Source of the DNA: Adiantum capillus-veneris
Lineage: Eukaryota; Streptophyta; Polypodiopsida; Polypodiales; Pteridaceae
Length of the DNA stretch: 64,000 bases
Reading direction: 5' to 3'
NCBI GenBank assembly: GCA_014529385.2
Contig: CM043942.1
Span: 34,081,969-34,145,968 of the forward strand
Below, in pieces: positions 33,184-44,356 of this stretch. The position numbers and the translations under genes are program-made. The notes beneath the pieces were generated by a model that was not told where the DNA came from, made no database searches, and was given only the letters and a program-made list of their open reading frames with translations. Each line of letters opens with the position of its first letter. Within the stretch, counting starts at the first letter, position 1.

Positions 33184-34512
33184 GGTGAGAATAACAAGTC
33201 CTCAGTGAAGATTCAAGAAATAAATGTGACAAACACTGTTGCAAAGGATGACAGTCTAGTGTCAGGAGACATCTACTTCTTGAAGAATACAATGGACTCA
33301 GCTCTTCTTACAACATCTGATGGAAATGCACTGAGTGAATGGATTATAGACTCAAGGGCATCACTTCATGTGTCTCCAAACAAAGAGTGGTTTACCTCTT
33401 ATGTGACCACTAAAGATCATGTTCGGCTAGGCAATGGGCATACATGTGAGATCTTAGGTGTTGGAGATGTTCAATTGAAGTTTCAGAATGTCTCTTCTTT
33501 CACGCTGAAGAATGTGAGACATGTTCCCGCAATTACAAAGAGCTTGATCAGCACATGTTTACTTGATGATGCTGGCTACGTCACCACTTTTGGACAGAAC
33601 ATGTGGAAGATATCCAAGGGTTCTATGACAGTAGCACATGGAGTAAAGTCTGGAGGACTTTACATGATTTATGTATCAAATGTCTCTAAAAATGTAATCA
33701 ATGTAACCGAGCAGCCGAACGTTTCTTTGTGGCATAGCCGGTTAGGAAATATGTCCAAGAAGTGAATGGAAATCTTGTCTCGTTCTGGTTATTTGCCTGG
33801 CTTGTCATTTAATGATTTTGAATTCTGTGAACCTTGTCTGTATGGTAAGAAAACACAACAGCCACATAATCATAGAAGCAGTAGAAGAGATACACAGTTG
33901 GCACTTGTTAATAGTGATTTGTGTGGACCTATGCCTAACCTATCTCTAGGGGGAGCTTCTTACTTTATGACATTTATAGATGATTACTCGAGGAAAGTAT
34001 GGGTTTACTTTCTCAAGAACAAGGATGAAGCGTTTAGTGTTTTCAAAACGTTTGTGACACTTGTGGAGAATCAGAGTGGCAAGAAGCTTAAATGCTTACA
34101 CACTGACAATGGTGGAGAGTATGTTTCAAAGGCCTTTCAGGACTTTTGTGAGTCAAAAGGTATAAAACGTGAACTTACTGCTCCTTACAATCCTCCTCAA
34201 AATGGTGTTGCTGAGAGGATGAATAGGACCATACAAGAGAAGGTCAGAAGTATGTTGTCTAATGCACAGCTGCCAAATGGGTTTTGGGCTGAAGCTGTAT
34301 CAACAGATGTTCATCTTATAAATAGATCTCCTAGCAAGGTTTTGCAGAAGGATTTAGTGGCAGAGATGGTATGGTCAGGCAAGGTGCCCTCATAAAAGCA
34401 TCTTAGAGTCTTTGGTTGTGAGGCATATACTCACGTTGCAAAGGAATTTAGGAACAAACTTGAGCCAAAGAGTAGAAAGTGCATCTTTCTAGGCTATGGT
34501 AATTCTGGTGAG
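33184..34512 (+). pseudogene. copia-2 protease and integrase
   Basis: Protease: EWIIDSRASLHVSPNKEWF at about 33337-33393; the catalytic DSGA reads DSRA, a Gly-to-Arg change that should kill the enzyme. Pre-integrase: LWHSRLGNMSKK, then TGA at 33763-33765. Integrase: NSDLCGPM, FIDDYSRKVWVYFLKNKDEA, HTDNGGEYVSKAFQDF and YNPPQNGVAERMNRTIQEK hold the Asp, Asp and Glu of the DDE triad (about 33915-34225). TAA at 34393-34395 interrupts the text just before KHLRVFGCEAYTHVAKEF. The frame is unchanged throughout. Confidence 0.92.
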
Positions 34513-35943
34513 ATGGGGTACAGACTTTGGGATCCCGAATCCAAAAAGGTAATCCACAGCAATGGTGTTCACTTTAATAAAGCCAAATATCATTCTAAAC
34601 CAGAGAGGGTTGAGGAGATTAGAAGAGTTTTCTTCCAAGAAGATGGACCTGCACGTGCAAGACAAAATGTCAGGGCTCAAGAGGAGCAAGGACAGGATAG
34701 AGTGGAACCACAGGTTGTGGCTGAGCCTGAGCCACCTATTGCGCGTAGATCTGGATGTATCACGCGACCTCCTGATAGGTTTGTTCCATCTATGAACTAT
34801 GTCATGTGGACTGATTGCAATGAGCCTTCATGTTACAAGGAAGCAGTGCAAATGAAGGACTCCGAGAATTGGCAATTGGCCATGCAGTCAGAGATGACAG
34901 CTCTGCATAAAAACCAGACATGGAAGCTAGTTAAATTACCACAGGGAAAAAAGGCTCTACTTTGTAAATGGGTTTACAGGTATAAGATCACCGCTCATGA
35001 TAGTCAGCCAAAGTACAAAGCAAGGCTTGTTGCCAAGGGCTTTAAACAAGAACAAGGCATTGACTTTGATGAAATCTTCTCTCTGGTGGTCAAGATGACT
35101 ACATTGAGATGCTTTCTTGCATTGGTTGCCATATTAGATTTGGTGTTGCACCAAATGGATGTCAAGACAGCGTTCTTGCATGGTGATTTAGATGTGGAAA
35201 TTTACATGCAGTAGCCAGAAGGGTTTGTTGAGAAAGGCAAGGAATATTGGGTATGCCAGTTGTTAAAGAGTCTTTATGGCTTAAAACAATCACCGAGGGC
35301 ATGGTACCATAAATTCCACAAGTTTATGCTTTCTCAAGGCTACAAACGTAGTGAGTTCGATCACTGTCTATATACAAAGAAGGCTAAGGATGGTAGTTGG
35401 ATGATCCTTATTTTGTATGTGGATGGCATGTTGATTGCTGGCAAGCACTTGGAAGAAATTTCAGCTTTGAAGTCAAAGATGGTAAAATCGTTTGACATGA
35501 AAGACATGGGTGAGGCAAGTCATATACTTGGTATGCGCATTGAGAGAGACAGATCAAAGAAGGTAATTTGGTTATCTCAAACAAAGTATATTGACAAGGT
35601 TTTGCAACATTTCAATATGGAGAAGGGAAAGGCATTGAGTGTTCCATTGCCACCATATGTGAAACTTAGCAAACAAGATTGTCTTGTGTCTGAGGAAGAA
35701 CAAGCTGAAATGGATAAGATTCCATATGCGTTTGCAGTGGGTAGTTTGATGTATGCAATGATTGCTACTCGCCCAGACATTGCATTTGCAGTGGGAGTAG
35801 TAAGTCGATACATGTCAAACCCAGGCAAGAAACATTGGGAGGCAGTGAAAGGAATATTGAGATACCTGAAAGCTACAAAGAGTATGCGCATATGCTATGA
35901 GCTAAGTGTAAAAGGGTTTTATAGACTCAGATTATGCAGGTGA
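34513..35943 (+). pseudogene. copia-2 reverse transcriptase
   Basis: Same frame as Gag and integrase. Landmarks: WQLAMQSEMTALHKNQTW, KYKARLVAKGFKQEQGIDFD, DEIFSLVVKMTTLRCFLAL, LHQMDVKTAFLHGDLDVEIY with the first Asp, LKSLYGLKQSPRAWY, and WMILILYVDGMLIAG, where the catalytic YVDD reads YVDG (about 35415-35430). TAG at 35212-35214 stands in YMQ-stop-PEGF, where Gln is usual, a C-to-T change. The connection LMYAMIATRPDIAFAVGVVS is intact. A frameshift near 35930 leads to RNase H. Confidence 0.93.
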
Positions 35944-36397
35944 CTTAGAAAACCGAAGGTCTACGTCAGGGTATGTCTTTACATTGGCTGGTGGAGCAGT
36001 ATCATGGCGTTCTAGATTACAAGATTGTGTTACTCAGTCTACTACAGAGGCTGAATATGTTGCAGCATCAGAGGCATGCAAAGAATCAATTTGGCTTAAT
36101 CGACTAGTAATATATTTGGGAATCAAAGAAGAAATGCCTGTGTTATATTGTGATAGTCAAAGTGATATACAATTGGCTCGCAATCCAGTTTATCACTCAA
36201 AGACAAAGCATGTGGATGTGAAGTATCATTTCATCAGAGAAATGCTCAAGGATAAGCAACTTCAGCTTGTCAAAGTTCACACCACAGAAAATCCTGTTGA
36301 TCTACTTACAAAAGGACTTCCCTCAGAGAGCTTTGCATTTTTGCAAGCAGTTAGGTGTAGGGTAGTACATCACTTTTCTACATCTCTTGTATATTAG
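35944..36397 (+). pseudogene. copia-2 RNase H
   Basis: Reads AVSWRSRLQDCVTQSTTEAE then YVAASEACKESIWLNRLVIY, VLYCDSQSDIQLARNPVYHS, KTKHVDVKYHFIREML and VHTTENPVDLLTKGLPSE, the complete copia RNase H. It is shifted by one frame relative to RT. It would remove the RNA strand during cDNA synthesis. It ends about 45 bp upstream of the polypurine tract. Confidence 0.93.
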
Positions 36398-36440
36398 CTT
36401 GTATAGTAGCTTCTCTCACACTTAAAGTACCACATTGGAA

Positions 36441-36454
36441 TTTAAGTGGAAGGT
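36441..36454 (+). other. copia-2 polypurine tract
   Basis: TTTAAGTGGAAGGT directly precedes the 3' LTR, where plus-strand DNA synthesis would start. Similar to AAGTGGGAGAT of copia-1. Confidence 0.8.
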
Positions 36455-36646
36455 TGTTGGGGTATAAAGCCCAATGTGGTCGCCCAGGTAAGTGGGTGGG
36501 CCGCCAAGTATGTACACATATTCTTTTGTAAAAACCTAATAAGAACTCACTATGCTCTACACATTACAGTAGAGCGAGTTCACCATATCGTCGTGCTCTT
36601 CTTCTCGCACTCTCTCTCGCGTCGCACTTCCGCTCGTACTCCTTCA
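36455..36646 (+). repeat. copia-2 3' LTR
   Basis: 192 bp, six substitutions from the 5' LTR, five of them transitions. Followed by the taccc duplication and then the continuing giant element. Confidence 0.97.
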
Positions 36647-36651
36647 TACCC

Positions 36652-37196
36652 TAGACGCCAGGAACGGCTATAGGAGAAAAAGAGTAGAAAACAAAATTAG
36701 AGAGAACCGGATGCCCAAGATAAAAGATAAAACTCACTATCTCATGCTTGTCAAGGCAGAGGATTGTGTAAAAGACCAAATATTAGGAAGATTCTCAAGA
36801 GTTCGAAGGGAAAGGATGCATGAGGAAATAAAACAAGCACGGAAGGCTAAAACAGAAACAAAATCAAGAAAATCTCAACAATCAAAACAGAAAAAGACAA
36901 AAGATCCAGAATGGACCAAAATAGAGCGTAAAAAGAAATACCAAAAACTGAAACGGTAGTTAAGAGAGGTATGGACTACTGAGGGAAAAAGTGATGGTAA
37001 GGAGGAGTTAAAAAAAGGAAATATGAATGTACCATCCCACTATCGAAAATTCACCATCCAGGACAAAAAAATCATAATGACACCACCAATAAGGGAAAGA
37101 ATAAACCAGGAATCTTACGATGGGCCATAAAATGCAAAACGGATAGACCTCGCTGCGCCAGGCGAAGAGCCTAAGCTTGTCTATATAGAAACTGAT
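36652..37196 (+). pseudogene. Giant element linker upstream of RT
   Basis: Resumes directly after the copia insert. Lys/Glu-rich pieces (for example ARKAKTETKSRKSQQSKQKK at about 36838) with several stops. No domain. Continuous with the acidic stretch that ends near 31397 once the insert is removed. Confidence 0.5.
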
Positions 37197-38600
37197 TTGG
37201 ATCCTAAAGAAGAAGAACTGCTAACACAAATTCTCAAGAAGTATAAAGATGTGTGTGCATGGTCCTACAAAGACCTCAAAGGAGTTGATCCATCGATATG
37301 CCAACATACAATTCTGTTGAAATCAGATGCCAAACCTAGCAAACAACGTCCTTACACATATAATGACACATTTGCTAAACGAATCAAAGAGGAGATTGAC
37401 AAGCTGATGGATGTTGAATTCATCTATGAAATCGAGTATACAGATTGGGTGTCACCCATTGTGGTTGTCCCCAAAAAGAACGGAAAGCTGTGTGTGTGTG
37501 TAAACCTCAAAAAAGTGAACGCAGCCACAATAAGGGATAATGATCCCTTGACGATCACAGAACATGTGCTTGAGAGGGTGGTTGAGAAACGGGATTATTT
37601 CTTTCTAGATGGGTTTTCAGGGTATAACCAATTGGCAATTGCAATAGAGGATCAACACAAAACAACATTTGCCACAGAACGAGGAATATATGCGTATAGA
37701 GTTATGCCTTTTGACCTAACCAATGCCTCAACTACCTTCCAAAGGTTAATGACTCATCCATTCAAAGAATACCTGAGAATATTCTTAGAAATATATATGG
37801 ATGATCTCTGTGTCCACTCTCTTCTACGATAATAACATATTGACCATTTACAAAAGGTATTTGAGAAGTGCAGAACATATCGAATCTGTCTCAACCCGGA
37901 AAAGTGCATTTTTATGGTTAGGCAAGGCCCCATCTTAGGACATATTGTCTCAAGAAATGGCATAACCACTGACCTAGACAAAATAAGAGTCATAGTAGAC
38001 TTGCCCAGGCCTACTAATGCCAAACAAGTACTATCCTTCATGGGACACTGCGGTTATTATCGAAGATTCATATATATGTATGCAGTCATTGCACAACCTC
38101 TGTATCGTTTATTAGTCAGTTTCGACTGGACTGAGGAGTTTGAAACCTCATTCCAAAAGCTTAAGGAAAACCTTGTCTCAGCACCTGTACTTAAAGCACC
38201 AGATTGGGAAAATATATTCCATGTTCACATTGATGCATCTGTATATGCAATTGGGAGTATTCTGGCTCAACTTGGAGACGGAACAATGGATTTTCCAGTT
38301 TGTTATGTGAGCCGATAGCTAAATAGTGCAGAAAAGAACTACACCACCACTGAAAGAGAGGGATTAGGAATGATTTATGTTGTAAAGAAATTTCGGCATT
38401 ACTTGCTTGCAAACAAATTTGTGTTCTTCACAGATCATCAAGCTCTTTTTTATCTAGTAAATAAACCATGCAATACTGGAAGAATTGTACGCTGGTTTAT
38501 TATATTGCTAGAGTTTGACTTCACAGTGGTAGTAAAAAAGGGTAAAACTCATCTACGGGGGGATCATCTTTCAAGGCTGCAAAACCTCTTGAAGGAGTAG
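37197..38600 (+). pseudogene. Giant element reverse transcriptase and RNase H
   Basis: Ty3/gypsy RT: IKEEIDKLMDVEFIYEIEYT, WVSPIVVVPKKNGKL, FLDGFSGYNQLAIA (first Asp), ATERGIYAYRVMPFDLTNAS and IYMDDLCVHS with an intact YMDD at about 37790-37810. Two stops at 37830-37835 are followed by HIDHLQKVFEKC. The thumb and connection include GHIVSRNGITTDLDKI. RNase H: FHVHIDASVYAIGSILAQ (Asp), then TAG at 38316-38318 where CYASRQLN-type text has Gln, then EREGLGMIYVVKKFRHYLLA and FTDHQALFYLV. Nearly all of it stays in one frame. A second, archaeal-type RNase H was not seen here. Confidence 0.9.
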
Positions 38601-38756
38601 ACGATGACATACCTAATGCTTATCTTTTCAATATTGAAATGATACCCAAATGGTTTCAGGAAATTATTAGCATTCTTTCCTTTGGAGGTATATTTGATAA
38701 CAAGGAAGACAGATCCAAACAACAAACATTTCGACAAACAAAAAACTTTCAGTTGA

Positions 38757-39056
38757 TTGGCAGGACGACTGTATCATCTAGGCTCAGACCAAATTCTACG
38801 ATTATGTATAAATCCAGAGGAATTCGAGTGTTATCTTGAAGAAGCACATATCCAGGATTGTGCATTTCACTGTTCAACAATGAAAACACACAAAAGACTG
38901 AAACAATTAGGAGTTTATTGGCCAACTATGTATGCTGACACACATGCTTATGTTAACAATTGTACTATATGTAGTGCCAAACGACCGGTGGATCACGTGA
39001 CATTGTTTCAGGTGAACATTGCACCTGCATGGAGTCAATATATCATTGTTTCTTAG
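38757..39056 (+). pseudogene. Giant element: first integrase-type zinc-binding module
   Basis: EAHIQDCAFHCSTMKTHKRL, then LGVYWPTMYADTHAYVNNCT and ICSAKRPVDH, give the HX6H...CX2C pattern of the integrase N-terminal domain with the usual YWPTM core. It is followed not by an integrase core but, about 180 bp later, by a second module of the same kind. It ends at TAG 39054-39056. Confidence 0.75.
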
Positions 39057-39084
39057 CAACAAGGACATTTCCTGAAAACATAAC

Positions 39085-40407
39085 AAAAGCGCCAAAAAAG
39101 GGCTATAGAGCTGGAGGCTCGCGACTTTAATTTAATTGGAAATCAACTCTACGAGCGAGGAAAGGAGAATCAACTTAGAATATGTGCAAGTGAAAACGAA
39201 TACCTGCTAATTCTAGAACACGCACATGGAGGAATAAGTGGAGGCCATTTTTCAGGCGATAAGATGGCAGAAATTGTCTTAACCCCAGGAATATGGTGGC
39301 CTACATTGCACATGGATGCTGAGGAGTTTGTAAAGCGTTGTGATGCATGTCAGCGCACTAAGGTGCTGATAAAGAGAGATGAGATGCCACTACGGAAAAT
39401 GATGGGAGCACGGGCATTTTCAAAATGGGGCATTGATTTTGTGGGGCCTATTTCACCCCCTGCATATCATTGTGGCTATGGACTATCTCACAAAATGGGT
39501 GGAAGCCAAAGCAACACAAAAAGCAGATGCAAGAACCACTACACAATTTTTGTATGAGAATGTCTTTGTACGATACGGATTACCAATAGAAATTGTCAGT
39601 GATCAAAGAACCCATTTTCTTAATGAAGTCATTGAATATTTGCCAGAGGAATTCATGGTCATACATAGAAAATCTGCCCCATATAGACAGGTTGAGGCCA
39701 CAAATAAAACACTATGTATTGTTTTGACTAAAATTGTATCAGAGTCAAGGACAGACTAGGATCAGCAGTTACAATCAACACTATGGGCATACAGGGTAGC
39801 TTACAAAACATCAATTGGAACAACACCATACAACATGGTGTTTGGTCTAAACGCTATATTACCCATAGAGTTTTAAGTTCCAACTCTACGAGTAGTGAAA
39901 CGCTTAGAATGGACAGGGCATGAGCTCTCTTTAAGAATAGATGATCTTGAAAAGCTAGATGAACTTCGACTGAGAGTTGTAGCTTCGATCTATGCTAAAA
40001 AGAGAAGACAAAAAGAGTTTTTTGACAAGTATGTGCGTACGAAAGAGTTCAAAATAGGTGATTATGTACTTGTTTATACTTTGAAGCAACATGCCAAGAA
40101 ACTTAAAAAGCGAGGGATGGGACCCTTTGTGATTAGTGACTCATCACAAAGTGGAGCTGTCAAACTTGCTACATTGGCAGGAGAAGAAATGCCAAATTGG
40201 ATTAGTGGGTGTTGGTTAAAAAAGTATCATTTACCACTAACACTGGATATGATTCAACAAACCCATCAAGAAAAACAACGGATGAAGGAGAAACAGAGAA
40301 TACGAGAAGAAGCCCAAGCAGAAGCAAAAGAACGCATAGCAAAAAGAAGGCTTCTACGACGACAACAACAACAAAGTGTATCACCGTTGCGAATAAATGC
40401 TATTTGA
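39085..40407 (+). pseudogene. Giant element integrase with second zinc module
   Basis: Zinc module 2: EHAHGGISGGHFSGDKMAE, then GIWWPTLHMDAEEFVKRCDA and CQRTKV (about 39215-39365), again HX6H and CX2C. Core: FSKWGIDFVGP (first Asp), a frame change near 39460, DYLTKWVEAKATQKADARTT, EIVSDQRTHF (second Asp) and YRQVEATNKTL, where the third acidic residue aligns as Glu in a damaged motif. Stops lie at about 39757 and 39873. The C-terminal part (39895-40407) reads YVRTKEFKIGDYVLVYTLKQ and GPFVISDSSQSGAVKLATL, the SH3-like tail, then a Lys/Glu/Gln coil. No chromodomain. Confidence 0.85.
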
Positions 40408-40431
40408 CTAACAAATTTTGGTGAAGACATA

Positions 40432-40911
40432 ATGGAACCAATAATTGCAGTCAAAGTGGATAGCAATCAAGTTGAATCGACGGCCTTGCTTGATTCTGGA
40501 GCTCAAGCAAATCTAATCTCTTACAAATTATATAAACAGCTCAAGCCCAAAGATCACCTACATCCTACTCCACAAGTACTGGAAAGTAGTACATCACATT
40601 CGCTAGGAACATTGGGCTGGACTATATTGCATGTACAAACACATCAATATATTTACCCCCACAAGTTTTACGTTGTTGAGGATGCGAGCACACTACATCC
40701 CATGTTGTTGGGACAACCTTGGTAGAAAGAGTATAATGTGCAGATAGATTGGAATTCGAATACAATCAAAATTCAGCATGCATAAGAACAACAGGTGGTA
40801 GCCTTTGCTCAGCAAACCCAGAAGAACAAGATGACAGCACCACAATCACTGGATAAAGAACCAAAAGAATGGGTGCCACTAAAGAACAACACAATACCCA
40901 TGGAGAACAAC
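40432..40911 (+). pseudogene. Giant element protease 2 (retropepsin) after integrase
   Basis: IIAVKVDSNQVESTALLDSG followed by AQANLISYKLYKQL has the DSGA active site. About 75 residues later YVVEDASTLHPMLLGQPW matches the conserved C-terminal strand with the LLG motif before PW. TAG at 40723-40725 follows, then text such as VQIDWNSNTIKIQ in the same frame. This is a full aspartic protease fold signature, better kept than protease 1, in an unusual place. It could be a duplicated protease or part of a separately captured unit. Confidence 0.75.
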
Positions 40912-40925
40912 TAGGGGATTGCCAA

Positions 40926-41600
40926 CCATGTTCACTACAAAAATAAGACAACACAGACCACAATGAATACATCAAGGTTAGCAACACGCGAAAAACAAGT
41001 ATGGGTGCGGAAGGATAGAGGTGACATGGCATACAAACCACAATACAACAACAGAAGTCAACAGAAGAACACATTTCAACCAAAAACCAAGGGAATAAAA
41101 AAGATATGGATCCCAAAGAGCATGCTCAGTAACAACTTAAATGCGACTCGCATTTGGATCCCAAAACCAAAGCAATAGGAACTCCCTTCAGTACAAGCAA
41201 CACCAGCATGCAGACACACACTACATATGAAACCGGCAAACCAATCTATGTGGGCGCCGATCAGCAGAACAACAATGACAACCATGGACGTGGGAATAAA
41301 CCTACAAAAACCTCCAAAAAAAATCTACAAATGGCAAGCAAAAGAGAAAAAGACTACGGTCAATTCAACCACAACAATTCTCTCCACGGAGACAACCACG
41401 GTCATATCGACAGTAGCGGCAAACCAAGCGACTTTTGCAAGAAAGACGATCAAACAGAGAGCTGTAAAGTTACAAATTTTACTTGCAAAGAAAATCTACC
41501 AACCAAATCAACAAACAGGAAACCTCGACGTCGAATGCCAATAAGCATCTTGCTTAATCCCTCCTCTCGCACAACATTGATTTTTGCATGCACTCACTGA
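40926..41600 (+). other. Asn/Lys/Gln-rich stretch, no recognised gene
   Basis: Overlapping open pieces (40963-41178, 41154-41600, 41227-41544) are low-complexity, with Asn, Thr, Lys and Gln. They may be the tail of the ORF that carries protease 2. No domain is recognised. Confidence 0.4.
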
Positions 41601-41707
41601 GTATGCATCAAATAGGGCCACATTACAAGGCCGTGCATTAACACAATTTTTGACCCATGCACTGCACATACCTCAAGGCAATACCTTGATGTCCGGGAGG
41701 ACTCCGA

Positions 41708-41725
41708 CCAGGAGGGGGGAGGCAT
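41708..41725 (+). other. Internal polypurine-like tract
   Basis: Purine-rich ACCAGGAGGGGGGAGG, resembling AGGAGGGGTGGAG at the true 3' polypurine tract (47898-47910). It could serve as a central polypurine tract or mark a former element end. Confidence 0.35.
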
Positions 41726-43316
41726 TCTCAATGCGGACCCAATGAAGGTAAAAAGGGCAAAAAAGGGCATGTTTTTCGACTATTTTGAAGGGTTTTAATT
41801 TTATTGCAAAATTTTATGGACTAACCTAAGTACATATGCCCTTATACAGCATGAATCTACAAATATATGGCGCCAAACGCCAAATCAGGCCCCTAATTGT
41901 GTGTATATATGTAAAAATAGCCATTTTTCGGGCAAAATATTGGTAAAACGGAGAAATCCGGCCATAAAATTTGCATGTGAGTGTATATATTGTTTTGCGG
42001 TGATGTTTTGGAGTTATTATGATTTTTGGGGATTTTCGAGGTTTAATTTGCTATTTTGTTTTTAATTTTACTAATTATCGGCATAAAAACTTCAAATATA
42101 CAAAAAGCAGGTGAAATACAGTCGTATTGAAAAACAAAAATATGGGGATAATCAGTGACTATAGGACAACCTATGGTACAATGGGGGTGCAATTATGTGA
42201 ATGGAGCGAAAGGCATGTTTTGGCCAGATTTTGACCGAAACGTCAAATTTCTCGAAAACTGGGCAAACGGAGTCCAAATCAAGAACTTTTCGAGCCTAAA
42301 CCGCATCTCGCAAGAAGTTGGGAGCACATGTCAAATTTCATAGAAAGTGGTTCGGGGATCCCCATTATAAGATTTTCTCACTTCACTTAGAGCTCATTTC
42401 TACTATTTCCTTCTTGAGAGAGAGCTCTTGCCACCTAGAGCGAACCGGACTTCCAACTGCTTCTACAATGCGCACGACCACCCGACAGGCTCCAGATATG
42501 AGAGGTAGGCTCACCACCTTGAGCTTTTCGCGTATGTTTGATGTTTTGTCGCAAAAAATAGTGTAGGGTTCACACGGGAAACGGACAGTAGAGACCTACA
42601 GGTAGAGGTGGCCACCTAACGGCTAACCCAAAAGCAAGAAGGCTTCATCGGTGGTTTACCCTAGCATAGGAGACCACTCTTGAATGCACAAAGGCGGCAA
42701 AAAACCATTGGGAAAAACCCTAACTTCTAGAGCCTTGCAAAAGGCCACCAAGTGGTAAATCGGTGGAAAGTCGCCCAAATGCTACCAAAACTCATGGGTA
42801 GGAGCATCTCGACATGCTCTACAAGGCTATATAGCCCACATGGCCATAAGGCGATCTGAGGCAGGACTAAGCTTCAGAAACGACATCAGACACACAAAGC
42901 GTCAACTAGCTCTCACGGCCAAACCGGATGTCCATTTGCCACCAAACTTCACGAGCGGCTTGCCTAGACCATCAACAACCAAGTCCTATGGTGGTACACC
43001 ACCACAAATCATCAACTCCATGCAAACACAACCACGGGCGCTTTCAGAGCGACAAATTGCCAAACGGAGCTCCGGTGAAGCCAAAGCCAACAAAAACCAT
43101 ATGGCAAGGATCCCCAAGGAACCATGAAGCTATGGAGACTAACATCGAGAAATTTCATCGCCAAAAAGCACTCCAAGAGTCAAAAAACGGCTCAGAGACT
43201 CTAAAAGCCAAACAGGGAGTTTCTATTTATCTTTTGACTTTTTTATCGAAATAGGGCTTAAAGGGGACTCAGGGGGGCTCAGGGCATGTACTAGTAGCAT
43301 TTCTTATAAAAAATTC

Positions 43317-44190
43317 ATCAATCCTACGTGTAGGATGTCTCAAGGCCATGTTTGGGAACCAAACTCAACATCTCACCTCATACAAAGCTTCTGCTTAACT
43401 TATACATGCTAGCCATCAAGTTTCATCACATTTGGACAAGAGTTGACCTCATATGCATCAAAATGGAAAGTTAGAGCATAGAGGCAATGATGGGATATAG
43501 ACCTACCAAAACTAGTCCAAATCACATGAAACTTGCACAATATACTCATTAGCACATTGCCAAGCTAACTGTGGGGTTAGATATGAAAATTAATGAGACA
43601 TCCTACGCGTAGGATGTCTAATTGACCTATTTGACCACCAGTTAGTGTTTTTGAGTTCCAGATATCTTTATTGCATCTCCACAAAGCTCATATATTAAAT
43701 TTCAAGCTAGACAAATCACATTTGGTCCCCAAAACCTCTAAGATGCACTTTTTGAGCCTAAAAACACTACACATGCTCTTAACAACACCAATGCTTATCC
43801 AAATGAAAATCTAAGAGCAGGGCCATGTTCTACATGCTAAGAGCTAGCCACATAATCAAATTCAAGTCATTCTGAAAAAATAGACATCCTACGTGTAGGA
43901 TGTCTCCAGTGTCATATTGACCTCCTGTGCAGGAATTGACTTCATGGGAGCCTTTTACATGGTATAAGAAGCCTATACATCAAATTTCAACCCAATTGAA
44001 TATCATTTGCCACTTGTTTAGGACATCCTACCCAATTTGTGAGCCAAAAGCCTAAATCTACTCAAAATTTCACTTTTTGATGTCCAAACCAAATTCCAAG
44101 TACATAGCCATGTTGCACGGGTCAAGGGCCACAAGCCTGTCAAGTTTCACCAAAATTAGAGAAGGTACACATCTTACGCGTAGGATGTCT
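43317..44190. repeat. Palindrome array in the 3' leader
   Basis: Full sites at about 43317-43340, 43596-43619 (perfect over 24 bp), 43882-43905 (one mismatch) and 44167-44190, with a half-site at 44021-44031. Same consensus as the 5' leader array 17 kb upstream, and similar flanking words. Confidence 0.92.
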
Positions 44191-44356
44191 ACATGCTTAT
44201 TTTTCAGCCAAAAATCTAATGTGGGAACATGCAGGATTTCCCTAGTCCCTTTTGAGTTCTTATTTCAAATTTCAAGTCATTTGGGTAGTCAAAACTCAGT
44301 TTATCAGCTAATCTGTAAAAAACGCTAACTTTGGACTACTGAGTGCAACAGGATCC

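Larger units (their letters stand above)
31451..36646 (+). mobile_element. Nested Ty1/copia retrotransposon (copia-2), nearly full length
   Basis: 5,196 bp with two 192-bp LTRs (31451-31642; 36455-36646; six differences by eye, about 3%) and a perfect 5-bp duplication taccc at 31446-31450 and 36647-36651. Primer site, gag, protease, integrase, RT, RNase H and polypurine tract are all present in order. The coding frame is continuous from 32395 to about 35940 apart from in-frame stops. It lies between protease 1 and RT of the giant element, so it came later. Confidence 0.97.
41601..44356. other. Long non-coding region before the terminal ORF
   Basis: No convincing gene in 2.75 kb. It contains a polypurine-like tract at about 41708, AT-rich text, and from 43.3 kb the second palindrome array. 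Short open pieces (42840-43127, 42928-43254) look accidental. Confidence 0.6.

Noticed and set aside
42840-43254. Possible small gene in the second leader of the giant element
   Set aside because: Overlapping frames of unremarkable composition, no conserved motif and no promoter.
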